A stretch of 64,000 nucleotides of DNA from Paraconiothyrium sp. Pb-2020 (taxonomy: Eukaryota; Ascomycota; Dothideomycetes; Pleosporales; Didymosphaeriaceae). The stretch covers positions 4,154,001 to 4,218,000 of the forward strand of contig JAJUBI010000001.1 of assembly GCA_022419385.1 (NCBI GenBank), given 5' to 3'. The position numbers were made by a program, and so were the translations under genes. Under the pieces are notes generated by a model. It saw only the letters and a program-made list of their open reading frames with translations. It made no database searches and had not been told where the DNA came from. Below are positions 54,440 to 64,000 of the stretch, piece by piece; positions within the stretch are counted from its first letter, which is position 1, and each line of letters starts with the position of its first letter.

Positions 54440-57056
54440 TCACGCCAGGTACCTGTAAGAATCGACCGCCGCGCCTTCAATGCGCTCGAGATACTCGCGC
54501 TCGATAAGGGACTCGATGCGCTTCTTGATCATCGTCACCTCCGGTTTGAACTGCGATGCGAGCTGGCCAATCGTTTCCAGGACTAGCTGTTGGTGTGGAA
54601 GTTCCTTACGTTGTCTACCTGTGCGTTAGTAGATGTGACAGGCTGCGTGCATTAGGGGACATACTTCATAATACGAACGACAGCAGCCTCAATGACGAAA
54701 TTGCGCTCGTCATCGTTCTTCTTCTCCGTCTCCTTGCGCTGCTGGTCGCTCTCAACCTTGTTGCCGCTGCTCACCACACCAACCTTGATCTTCACGAAGT
54801 TGCCCTTGAAGCCCTCGTTAAAGTAGAACTTATCGGTCGGTTTCACCTCTTTGCTCATGGGCTCCTTGAGCAAGACACGCGTCCTCGGGGCGACTGCAAG
54901 CGATTGTAGATTCCGCACTAGGTCGTTCTTCGGAATGTTTGTCTGTGCCTGGATCTCTTCGAAGGTCAAGCATTCATCGGCGGGCAAATCATTGAATAGC
55001 AAGAGGATGACCATCGCATAAGTTGAAACATTGAGCTCGTGCCGACGCTCTTTGAACGTTCCATCCTTCTGAGGTACCTTGGGGAACACAGCCTTGATAT
55101 CAGCAGTGCCCATGTTTGGCAGCCAGGTAAGCTCTCGTCCAGAATGCTTTTCGGCGTAGTACTGCTCAAACCCGCGCTTGACCTTGTCCACGGCTGTCGG
55201 GAAGTTGCATTTTGGTCGATTGCTTTCCTGTCCCTCTCCTGAACCATTGATCGACTCCATTGGCCAGGTCATCTTCGTTAGGACACTGATTGACAGATCA
55301 ATGCGCTTGGGATCGCGGTCGCCGAGCCCTTCGACATGTTGTTTGAAGCCACTCGTAAGATCGGCGGAAATAGACATGTCCTTGAACATGGCGTCGAGCT
55401 TGGAGGTGAAACTTGGGCCAAGCTCCTGCTTCATCTTTTCGATCATCTGCTTCTCCACTTCGTTTGATACCGACTTATTCATGATCAGCCTGCGGCACAG
55501 ATGCTTCTTGTAGTATCGTTCGAAGAGATCCTTGTCCTGTATGTACTTGATCAATGTTATGGCCTTGTCTAAGACCTGATCGATCTCCATCTCGGTTTTT
55601 CCCTTGATACCCTTCTTCATGTTTTCGTCAATGAATAGTGAGATGTTTTCGGAAGAACGAGGAAACGCGGTCGAGTTGATGAAGTCACGGAAGCTGTTGA
55701 ACATTGCCGTATCCAAGAGGCTATCCGACTCGAAAGATAGCCGCCAGATCTTATCAAATTTGTCTTTCAAGGAGAGAACATCCTCAACCCACTTGATGGC
55801 AGCAACAGTCTGCATGTTAACATTCCTCTCCTGGCTCTGTTTTGATTTGTCTCCGCCATCAGTGGCAGGCGCCTGCGCTGAAGGTGGGGCTAGTGACGCC
55901 GCAAGTGCCTCGTTGTTGACCTCTGTGCCCATCTCCATGATGCGTTTTTGAACAGATCGAGTGACCTCGGTCTTCTTCTCATCCACACGTGCGTTCAGGT
56001 CGTAGATAAGATTCAGCTCTTCTAATCGGTCGTTGTCAATCATGAAGTGGACGCCACTGTCCATTTCGACCAACTCGCGTATGCGACCCTGGATAAGTTC
56101 TGCCTCTACTACCTCCCGAATCTTGGATGTAGTCGATTCCATCAACGTCGCACGACAGCGATCCTCCTCTTCATGGATGCGCTTCTTTGCCCGCTTGCAG
56201 TAAGCGCCAGCATCTGATTCCCGCACCATGAGCTCCGACTCTGCCTTATAAAAATCCCTACTCGTGTCTAGGTATTCCTTCTCGAACGAAACGTGGTACA
56301 GCCGCTGGTCTTCGGACTCCAGGTCGTCGGCGTGAAGTCCATCAAGCATGTGGACACAGGACTTGATGAGGTGCTTGTCTATCACGTCGCCGTCGCGCTC
56401 CATCTGAATCTGCTCGAGTATGACATGGTTCAAAAGACCAAGGATCATACGATCGTCGGTCGCGGAGAGGGGTGATCTCAGGATCTCGTCTCGGAAGAGC
56501 AGCATTGCGGTGGTGTAAATAGAAGGACGACGGTGGTCCTGGCAGTAGACACGGTCCTTTTTGATATGTGCCTTGTTAGCTTGTCTACTCCTTGGGAGTT
56601 AGGTGAAGAGGAGCGTAGTATACTGACCATGTACATCAGCACATCAGCAAGCATGCTCATGCACACCTGGTGGTCGCCCCATGCCTGCTTGAGCCCTTTC
56701 AGAAACTTCTCGCCGGATACGCGGCGCTCGTTGGCCGTAGTGCTGGCTACGCTCTGCGCATTCGCGAGCAGGTTGGGGGAGAGCAATTGCTGGATGTCGC
56801 CGCGAACTTCTCTGCTCAGCCACCCTTTCTCAAAATCGTGCACATTCTTGTACAGCTGCTCGCCCTTCTTCTTCAGTACAATTCTATACGCATGGCGGTA
56901 CAGCTCTTCGTAGGACAAGCGCGAGGCGTTCTTTGTGTGGATCTCGCGGAAGGCGGCCTCGATGGTGACCCATGTGTTGTCGAAGTCGACTTCGTCGCCG
57001 TGCAGACCCTTCAAACTGTTAGGAACCCTAATCTTCAGTCTCTTATGAGCCGCCAT
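54440..57056 (-). CDS. CUL3: Cullin-3
   Basis: Three exons: 57056-56628, 56556-54665, 54614-54440 (831 aa, as expected). The N-terminal cullin repeats start 'WVTIEAAFREIHTKNASRLS' and 'YEELYRHAYRIVLKKKGE', a cullin-3 type BTB-binding N-terminus. The boundary 'MLADVLMYM|DRVYCQDHRR' is classical cullin. The cullin homology domain includes 'DLFERYYKKHLCRRLI' and 'LTWPMESINGSGEGQ'-adjacent sequence. The C-terminus has 'VIEAAVVRIMK' then 'QRKELPHQQLVLETI' and ends in a winged helix 'IKKRIESLIEREYLERI'. The Lys in 'RIMK' is the neddylation site. Cullin-3 scaffolds BTB-RING ubiquitin ligases, binding Rbx1 at the C-terminus. Introns: 56557-56627 (ends AAG) and 54615-54664. The latter splits the neddylated Lys codon. 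Confidence 0.95.
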
Positions 57057-57613
57057 GTTGGCAGGCGTGGGTAGGCTCGTATTCGTTGGGGAGGGGTGGG
57101 GTCGTGTGTAGTGGAGGCAGCCAAGCAGATGTAGCCTTCGACGTGAACGGTGAAAAACTTACCCGTCGCGGTGGCCGTATACGTTGGCGTCCCCGTCCCG
57201 CAATCATACCGCCTCTTCCTTTGATCTCACGCGATATCCAGCTTTGCTAGCGGTGGCGGGTGCTTGCGAGTTGCCGTGGCGATGCGCTTGTGGACTAATG
57301 TTCGTGGTGCTCGCTGGCAAGTGCCCGCAGTGCAATGGTCTGGGAATAGAACGGCAGGCGTACCCTGGGTGTGAAGGAGTGAACTACAAGGGTGCTTGGC
57401 CCAAATGAGGCGCGAGCGTGAAAGTGAGGGTTGGAGGGCAGGCTGGCTTTGCGGGGATGATGCATCCGCCGCAACCAGTGACGAAGCCGGGCCGCGCGCG
57501 CTACGCTAAATGTCTGTCCTTGCCTTTATCTATGCAGCTTTCAACACCAACACCTACCGTTCCCTTTGCGCATTCTACTACCTCCTGTAACCAAGCGCTG
57601 TTCCATCCGGATA
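57057..57613. other. Divergent promoter region, cullin-3 / Zim17
   Basis: 557 nt shared between two divergent housekeeping genes; no TATA box seen. Confidence 0.5.
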
Positions 57614-58249
57614 ATGCCGCCTTTCTCTTCGTCGCTAGTCCGCTGCCTCGCGCGGCCTTCTGCACCCCGAATCGTGCGAGCAGCTCTCCCGGAATGCATT
57701 CCGACATCAAAGCGACTTTTCCATGCGCCGCGAACGTCAACGTCGACCGTCCTTCGTTCCTCGCCCATCCTGTCCAGGTCGCGCCTACCTCAGACATCTG
57801 TCCGCTACGAGTCCACATCGTCCAACAGCTCGCCGGGCACAACGACTACTGCGCCAGAGTCACGGCTGGACCGCGACCAAGTACCTGCTTACGAGCTCAC
57901 ATTCACTTGCAAAGCCTGTAGCACACGCTCGTCGCATCGCATCTCCAAGCAAGGCTATCACCATGGAACGGTCCTGATATCGTGCCCAGGCTGCAAGAAT
58001 CGCCATTTGATCAGCGATCACATGAAGATCTTTTCCGACAAATCTATTACACTGGAAGACCTCATGCGCGACAAGGGCAATCTCGTAAAGCGCGGCACTT
58101 TGAGCGCTGAAGGAGACGTCGAGTTCTGGGACGACGGTTCAACTTCGCCGCGCTCATCGCACTTCCACCCCAACTCTAATACCAAAAGCGACCCTGATGC
58201 CCCTGAAGGCACCTTGACCGAGCCGCCCGCTTCCTCGAACAAGAAGTAA
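57614..58249 (+). CDS. ZIM17: Mitochondrial Hsp70-escort zinc-finger protein (Zim17/Hep1/DNLZ)
   Basis: Single exon, 211 aa. An Arg/Ser-rich, acid-poor N-terminus of ~70 residues ('MPPFSSSLVRCLARPSAPR', 'KRLFHAPRTS') is a mitochondrial presequence. The DNL-type zinc finger follows at ~93-150: 'YELTFTCKACSTRSSHRIS' gives the first CxxC, and 'LISCPGCKNRHLISDHMKI' gives the second CxxC and the conserved DH-KIF tail. The protein keeps mitochondrial Hsp70 (Ssc1) soluble in the matrix, supporting import and Fe-S biogenesis. The C-terminal ~55 residues are Ser/Thr/Pro-rich and poorly ordered. An in-frame ATG at 57566 would lengthen the protein, but the presequence fits a start at 57614 ('ataatgccgc'). 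Confidence 0.93.
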   Translation: MPPFSSSLVRCLARPSAPRIVRAALPECIPTSKRLFHAPRTSTSTVLRSSPILSRSRLPQTSVRYESTSSNSSPGTTTTAPESRLDRDQVPAYELTFTCKACSTRSSHRISKQGYHHGTVLISCPGCKNRHLISDHMKIFSDKSITLEDLMRDKGNLVKRGTLSAEGDVEFWDDGSTSPRSSHFHPNSNTKSDPDAPEGTLTEPPASSNKK

Positions 58250-59884
58250 CAGACATAGGGACTCGTCCTGTTCGCGATGTCCACGTTGTAATATAGAAGT
58301 CTTTGTATGATACTGTAGAATGGATAGATAATTGGTGCATAGAGCGAGTCTGCCAAACAAAAGCAAAAGGAGTTGAGGATTTGTATGATATTCGGGAAAA
58401 GAAGATCAAAAAGGCTAAGATCTTCTCATTGATTACAAGGGACCGAGCATAGGAAGACGTACTGCATAGAACTCATGACACGACTCGGTGGTGGCTAGAA
58501 TCAACACGCACCTCAAGGCTTAGGACACATCTCGTAACATTACCCAGTTGCGCATCGCTAGAATGACGTTCACTACTACTTCTCATTGTTTTGGGCGTCT
58601 ACAGCTGATGCAAGAGCAATATTTGTCCTGTGCACATCAGTTTGATTGTCATCAGGCCGTGGCTATCGGACCCTATTTCGCAGGACACAAGAGATTCCTC
58701 TCGCCGAGTGTAGTAATGGACTCAGATCAACGACCACTTAGAGGTCAGGCGGAGTGGGACAGTGATGTAAAGGGCATGATCGTGTGGTCAACGTTCACCA
58801 GGACGGAAGTCACTAGGCAAACTGTTGGAACGCACGAACGCTAACAACGGAATTCACCAGCGCTAAAACGCCTCAGCCATTCTAGCGGCTCTGTGGTAGC
58901 AACGTTCATCCTCAGCTGCCGTTTCTTACTTCCACATATTGATTACATTGAGTTGGCGGGGCTTTCTAATCTTCCACCTGTCTCGCAAGCAGTCTTACTC
59001 GTACGCCCACAGGCTCTATACGTGTCGGAGCAATCTTCACAGCATGCGCCCAATACCTTTCCACTGAGCGATCGAGGCGTCTTTGCTAACTTAATTTACG
59101 AACGAGACCTCACATGCATTACAAGATTGCGGAGGTTGTCACAGTCACACAAGCGCCTCATGATGGAGCGGGCGCGCTTACACTGCTATGGTACTTACAA
59201 GACTCCGGAAGGGGACGAAGTCCTATCTACGCCCCAGAAGAATCGTACCTGTAATCCTCCACGCGGACATCCCTTTCGCAACTTATCCTCAAAGATGAAG
59301 ATGCGAAATGCGTATTCCGAAAAGTTCGTTTTCTCCTTATCATGCCGCCATGCTCCTGCAGAGTGCAGCAACGCGCACAGTCATATCGCAGCCACCGTTT
59401 CGAAACAAGTCCGTTTTGCAATCACCCGCCTCGCTAAACGCCCCCTCTTACAAAGGCGCTTGTCAGTGCACCAATTCGGGCGGCTCCCTTCTCACATCGT
59501 CCATTTACGTCTGCAGGAACCCGCAGATAGCTCATTTAGATTGACGCGTGGGTGTGTTAGGTGCATTTTTGGAAAGTATCTAGAGATAAGGGCGTAGCGC
59601 TTTTGCCATGTCGGTTATGTACGTGTGGGTGAGACAAGGTAGAGTAAGGTAAGCCACCAGGCACTACTTTTGGAGTGCCATACCCCGAATTTTGCGAAGT
59701 CCTTGTCAAGTCCGACTTCACCTTTCTTTTACGCTCACTACGCCGCTTCATACATTCTTTTGACAGGTTTGATACCTATACCGTTCCTTTTTCATATTGT
59801 CGCTCTTTCCACATATTCTCGTCGCTCTTTAACATTTTCGTGAATTCTTTGGCCCGTCGCCAGCTTTCTTCGTGATCCGGCAGT
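58250..59884. other. Intergenic, 1.6 kb
   Basis: No supported gene. An open frame of 234 codons at 58893-59597 has a translation without motif. The last ~190 nt before 59885 are T/C-rich, like the leader of an expressed fungal gene. Confidence 0.45.
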
Positions 59885-61617
59885 ATGCAGTACTTCCTTG
59901 GCTTCGCTGCTCTACTGGCTGCTCCCGTGAGCAGCACCTTCGTCGTGCAATGTTACTCGTATGTCCCACCACCAATTCATTGCTCGTAGAAACCAAACCT
60001 GCTGACAAGACAAGCCGCCTTTTCGACCAGCGTGCTGATCCTGTTGTAAATCCTGGAGTTGCTTCCGGCCATGTCCACACCATTACCGGCGGATCAGGTT
60101 TCAACTTCTCCATGACATATGACGATGCTCGAGCCTCCCAGTGCTCGACTTGCAATATCAAGCAAGGTATACACTGTTCCGTATCCCCTGCTGGCATAGG
60201 TACTAATCGTAGTAGATCTTTCGAACTACTGGACCCCAAAGCTGTACTACAAAGCGCAGAATGGCAGCTTCCACGATGTGCCTATTATCGGGGATACAGA
60301 CGGCGGTCAATTGGGCGGCATGGCTGTTTACTACCGTAATTCCATCCAATTCCCGAATTATGAATGAAAGTGCTAACGCTCTCAGTGACGCGACCTGGTC
60401 CCGACAACGACAAGCTCACCGCGTTCCCAAAGAACTTCCGCATGCTTGCCGGCGACCCAATGAAGCGCAACGAAACTGATGACTTTGCGGCGCGTGCAGT
60501 CTCCTACAAGTGCGTCTCCGCTACAAACGACAAGGCAGACATCCGCCACCTCCCAACCGACAAATGCGACCAGATCCGTGCACAGGTAACCTTCCCCGCC
60601 TGCTGGGACGGCAAAAACACCGACTCTGAAGACCACAAATCCCACGTCTCGTACCCCGAAGAAGGAAATTATGATGGCGGACGCTGCCCCAAAACCCACC
60701 CCGTCCATCTCGTCACCCTCTTCTCAGAAGTATACTACGACACGCGCGGCTTCAAGGACATGTGGTACGGCGACCAGCAGCCCTTCGTCCTGGCCAACGG
60801 CGATGCAACGGGCTACGGCTACCATGGCGACTTCGTGAACGGGTGGGACGTCGACGCGCTTCAGAAAGGCCTGGACAGCTGCCCCGATGGCGTGGAAGAC
60901 TGCGCGCAGAAAGTCTTTGGCGACTTCAACTCACCCGATGAGACGAAGGAGTGCAAGTTGCCCTCTATGATCGACGAGCCTGTCGTGGGCGTCCTCGACG
61001 CGCTGCCGGGTTGCAACGAAGTCTCCTACGGTCCGGAGCCAGCGACCAAGGCGGAGAAATGCGATGCGCCGACGTTGGAGAGCACGCTGAGTCCGAAGTT
61101 GGCTGGATATGTTGATGTCACGGCCAAGGGCTTCAAGTACATTGGCTGTGGGAAGGACAATGCTCTTACGAGGACGCTGGGAGAACAGCTTCTTACCGGC
61201 GATGACATGACAGTGGAGAAGTGCATTGACTTCTGTAAAGGCTATGGTTTGAAGTACGCTGGGCTCGAGTACGCCGGTGGGTTCTCCTTTTGCTCTCCCG
61301 AGGGACTCCACGCTGATGTGTGATGTAGGCCAGTGTTACTGCGGCAGCGCCGTTGCGGAAGATCGGGCTCCAGAGTCTGCTCGTGGAGCGGTAAGTTTCC
61401 CTCGACATACCTAAATCGTTCGAAACTAACGATAGCATAGGGCAACTGCCTCATGAAGTGCGCCGGCAATCAAGACGAAGTCTGCGGCGGCAATGACGCC
61501 ATCAGCCTGTACGAAGCCTGCTCCGGCGGCACCTGCACGAACGCCGCCAAGCGGCAGAGTCGGAGGCTTGCGAGCGTGGAGGTCGCGCGTGCGGATGCGG
61601 TTGCGAGGGTACTGTGA
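59885..61617 (+). CDS. Secreted DUF1996-WSC domain protein
   Basis: Six exons: 59885-59958, 60015-60166, 60216-60335, 60386-61276, 61329-61390, 61441-61617 (491 aa). The signal peptide 'MQYFLGFAALLAAPVSS' precedes the DUF1996 domain (~25-330): 'RLFDQRADPVVNPGVASGHV', 'HTITGGSGFN', 'MTYDDARASQCSTC', 'DLSNYWTPKLYYKA', 'GGMAVYYLTRPG' and 'AFPKNFRMLAGDPMKRN'. The WSC domain follows (~380-465): 'FKYIGCGKDNALTRTLG', 'MTVEKCIDFCKGYGLKYAG', 'EYAGQCYCGSAV' and 'GNCLMKCAGNQDEVCGGNDA', with the expected Cys pattern. WSC domains bind carbohydrate; DUF1996 has no settled activity. The product is likely extracellular or wall-associated. The six-exon model restores every domain junction; all introns are 49-56 nt, with branch sites such as TACTAAT. 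Confidence 0.88.
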
Positions 61618-62541
61618 AGATCGCATGCCACAGAGGGTGCTCGAGGGTGTGCACGTTTACTTCTTGATGACCGACTTTGATTGAATGTTTGACTTACCTT
61701 TGCTTTGATTCTTGTATATATCTATCCATCCACGGCTGGCAATTCGATGTTATATGGTCTTACTTGGCACGCATGTACTACACATAGAGAGAGACGTGGA
61801 TGATTTCTAGCGCGTGATGCGTGATCGTTGTGGGCGGAAGGTGCTCCTGTGGCATCTGGCAGGAGCTAACCGACTAGTCCACCCTACATAGACAGCTCGC
61901 TCAGCTAAAACGGTCCATCACTCCTCTTCCCCACAGTGTTCAATCATCATGACCCTAGACTTTACCACGGGCAGCAGTGCATGAAGCCACATGCGGAGCC
62001 ATATCATGCTTTTACACAGCCCCACAATCGCGGCGGTAGGCTGACGTATGGTTGGCAACAGCAAGGCTAGGTTGAGTCACATTCGTGTGCTCTTCAGCCT
62101 GACGCTGGCCATGCCAACTAGAATCCTTTTCACCTTCACCCATACTTTACCACAGATTCATTGTTTGGCGCGGATCTAGCGTTCAAGGATTGCTTGTCTG
62201 ATCCGAGCAGGCGCAGCTAAAGAGTCGTCTTCTGCTTTCACTATCTCAACTCAGCCTTCTGGAGGTTGCCTAGAAGTCTGCGTTTCTTTTTGACGCTGCT
62301 TAAAGTCAGTAGTGCAGGTTTCAAAAGAATTCGGTGGACACGAAAATCTTATCGTGTAGGAACGAGACGAAAGGTCGTTCAGGTCGTGGCTATCAGATTC
62401 GACCCAGCGTTTGTCACACCTACCTGCATCACAAGTCGCTGCGCCCGGCTCCCACTACTTTCGCCCATCCTTGCTCTACTGCAAGCCGACCCCTTGCCAA
62501 ACTGTTTCATCCTCCGAATTTGTTACGTCCAGACATCACTC
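61618..62541. other. Intergenic, no gene seen
   Basis: 3' region of the DUF1996-WSC gene and upstream region of the HET gene; nothing else supported. Confidence 0.5.
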
Positions 62542-64000
62542 ATGAAAAGGCGATGCCACTCGAGCGAGGCGCTCGGCAGCCGTCCATTGCACAAGATTTC
62601 GAGGATATCTGCGGCTGTTGATGACGATCGTACGGACCCTGCCCCAATTCGTATGCCAGAGATTTTCAAACACGAACCGCTCGACCACAACAATCCCTCG
62701 ATCCGCCTCCTACGGTTCGAAGACGATGGCGAGACATCAGATCAAATTCAATGCGTTATGCGTCACGCGAGCACAGAAGCCGACTATACTTGTCTGTCGT
62801 ATCGTTGGGGTACTGATGAACCCACCCACCATATAACAGTCAATGGAAAGGCAATGTACATTCGAAAGAATTTGCATGATTTCTTGACAGTACAAAAGAA
62901 CAAGGCAAGCCAAAGCCAGGAGAGGCAATTGGTGTCCAACCCTTGGCTCTGGATTGATGCTCTTTGTATTGATCAAGATAATGTCAGTGAGCGCAACCAC
63001 CAAGTGCAGCAGATGGGAAACATATTTGCACGCGCTGAACAGGTTTTCATTTGGCTCGGAATCTTTGACGACAGTCTCATATCAATTTTAGATCAAGGAG
63101 AAGAGGGCTTACTTCAGACCATAAGACATCATGAATGTTTACGTCACCAGATCCTCGCGAACGAATATTGGCGCCGTGCTTGGGTTACTCAAGAGGTCGT
63201 CTTAGCCAAGCAGGCGGTAGTGCTTCTACGCGATCATGAATTGCGATTGGAAGACCTACGCAGAACTATGATCACCGCTTCTGGGAGAGAATCAGAGTAC
63301 TATGATCAATATATTCGCTTTCACCTACTCTGCTCTCAGGTACGCCTAACACCATATACTTACTATCTGTCGAATGGAACTACCTCGCTGGTTCAACTAC
63401 TCGCAAAATTTGGCGATGGTGAATGCAGCATACCTCGCGACAGAGTATTCTCTTTGCTGTCCTTGTGCGATAAGGGGCAGCAATTCAAAGTCGACTACCG
63501 TCTTCCGGAGCTAGAACTAATGGTCCAGATTTTCAATCACTGCAAAGATCAACTGTGCGTCTGTAGCGCAGCTGTGGTGGCGCGGACACTGGAGCTTCAT
63601 TCAATGGAACCAATTCCGGTCAATCGCACGCCCGCATCGCAACCCTATTTCGAGATAGATGTTCGCCTGCTGGCGACAGGTCCCAGCATGTGGTTCCACT
63701 TAGACTTTACGGAATATCACCCAAGGAGAACGGAGTTTTCGGACAGCCCCGGCATGATATTGAACATGTTGGAACCATGTGCTACCTTTAGACGATTTTC
63801 GGTCTACTGGCGAATTTCCGTTCAACTGTTCCGAGAAAGAATTAGTGTGGCTAGAACCTTATGCTGGATGCCCAAAGAATCTTGTCACGGTCTTATGCGA
63901 ATACGGAACGGATTTTACCATGTTCAAGAAGAATGGTGGGACAGATGCACTCGTGGCCGCGCGACAACGCTCCTCTGAGCCCACAGCAACTGAAGTTCAT
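62542..64000 (+). CDS. HET-domain (heterokaryon incompatibility) protein, 3'-partial
   Basis: The likely start is ATG 62542 ('MKRRCHSSEALGSRP'); ATG 62653 is an alternative closer to the domain. The HET domain covers ~80-260 and shows its three blocks: 'YTCLSYRWGTDEPTH'; 'PWLWIDALCIDQDNVSERNH' with 'AEQVFIWLGIF'; and 'YWRRAWVTQEVVLAKQA'. 'IPRDRVFSLLSLCD' follows. HET domains trigger cell death after non-self fusion in filamentous ascomycetes and are TIR-related. The first frame closes at 63978, but from about 63753 to the window end the +1 frame is open and reads more like protein ('KELVWLEPYAGC'). An intron with a donor near 63681 (GTCCCA) and acceptor near 63791 (TTTAG), or a similar pair, would join them. 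The gene therefore probably continues past the window. Confidence 0.8.

Noticed and set aside
58893..59597. 234-codon open frame upstream of the DUF1996-WSC gene
   Set aside because: No ATG at its start, no recognisable domain or composition bias, and it looks like an open stretch by chance.

Overview
The window is nuclear DNA of a filamentous ascomycete. This is shown by about 45 short spliceosomal introns (47-113 nt, GT-AG with CTAAC/TACTAAC-like branch points), an AA9 lytic polysaccharide monooxygenase, a Zn2Cys6 regulator, a HET-domain protein, a kinase-NLR (STAND) gene and a DUF1996-WSC secreted protein. A Dothideomycete is my best guess, from protein style only. I see no transposon, tRNA, rRNA or CRISPR array that I can support.

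Layout. 1-705: 3' end of a CinA-type gene with an apparent frameshift. 985-3765: a tandem segmental duplication carrying two strongly diverged orphan paralogues, each behind three copies of a ~110-bp repeat; the flanks are better conserved than the coding regions. 3942-9220: housekeeping genes (L-type cargo lectin ending in a dilysine signal, prohibitin-2, mitochondrial succinyl-CoA:3-ketoacid CoA-transferase). 9845-13964: an orphan Cys/His-rich protein and a secreted AA9 enzyme. 14849-23980: a protein kinase-NB-ARC-TPR gene with a C-terminal membrane segment, disabled by a nonsense codon and a 4-bp frameshift, followed by an intact ankyrin protein that also ends in a membrane segment. 24511-36000: DMT transporter, SET protein, F-box protein, Pro-rich protein, secreted Ala/Asn/Gly-rich wall protein and a Gly-Met-rich protein. 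36646-39497: CPSF100/Cft2. 39498-48163: one Zn2Cys6 regulator isolated between gene-free stretches of 3.1 and 3.7 kb. 48164-58249: full-size ABCG transporter, secreted isochorismatase-like hydrolase, cullin-3, and the Hsp70-escort zinc finger Zim17. 59885-end: DUF1996-WSC protein and a HET-domain gene that runs off the window.

Functional themes. Core genes cover mitochondrial homeostasis (prohibitin, SCOT, Zim17), the secretory pathway (lectin), ubiquitin ligases (cullin-3, F-box) and mRNA 3'-end formation. Secreted proteins (AA9, wall protein, isochorismatase-like, DUF1996-WSC) suggest life on plant or wall material. Three genes of self/non-self recognition type (kinase-NLR, ankyrin protein, HET protein) lie in the window, one of them a null allele. 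The most notable signals are this broken kinase-NLR-membrane gene with its ankyrin neighbour, and the duplicated fast-diverging orphan pair.
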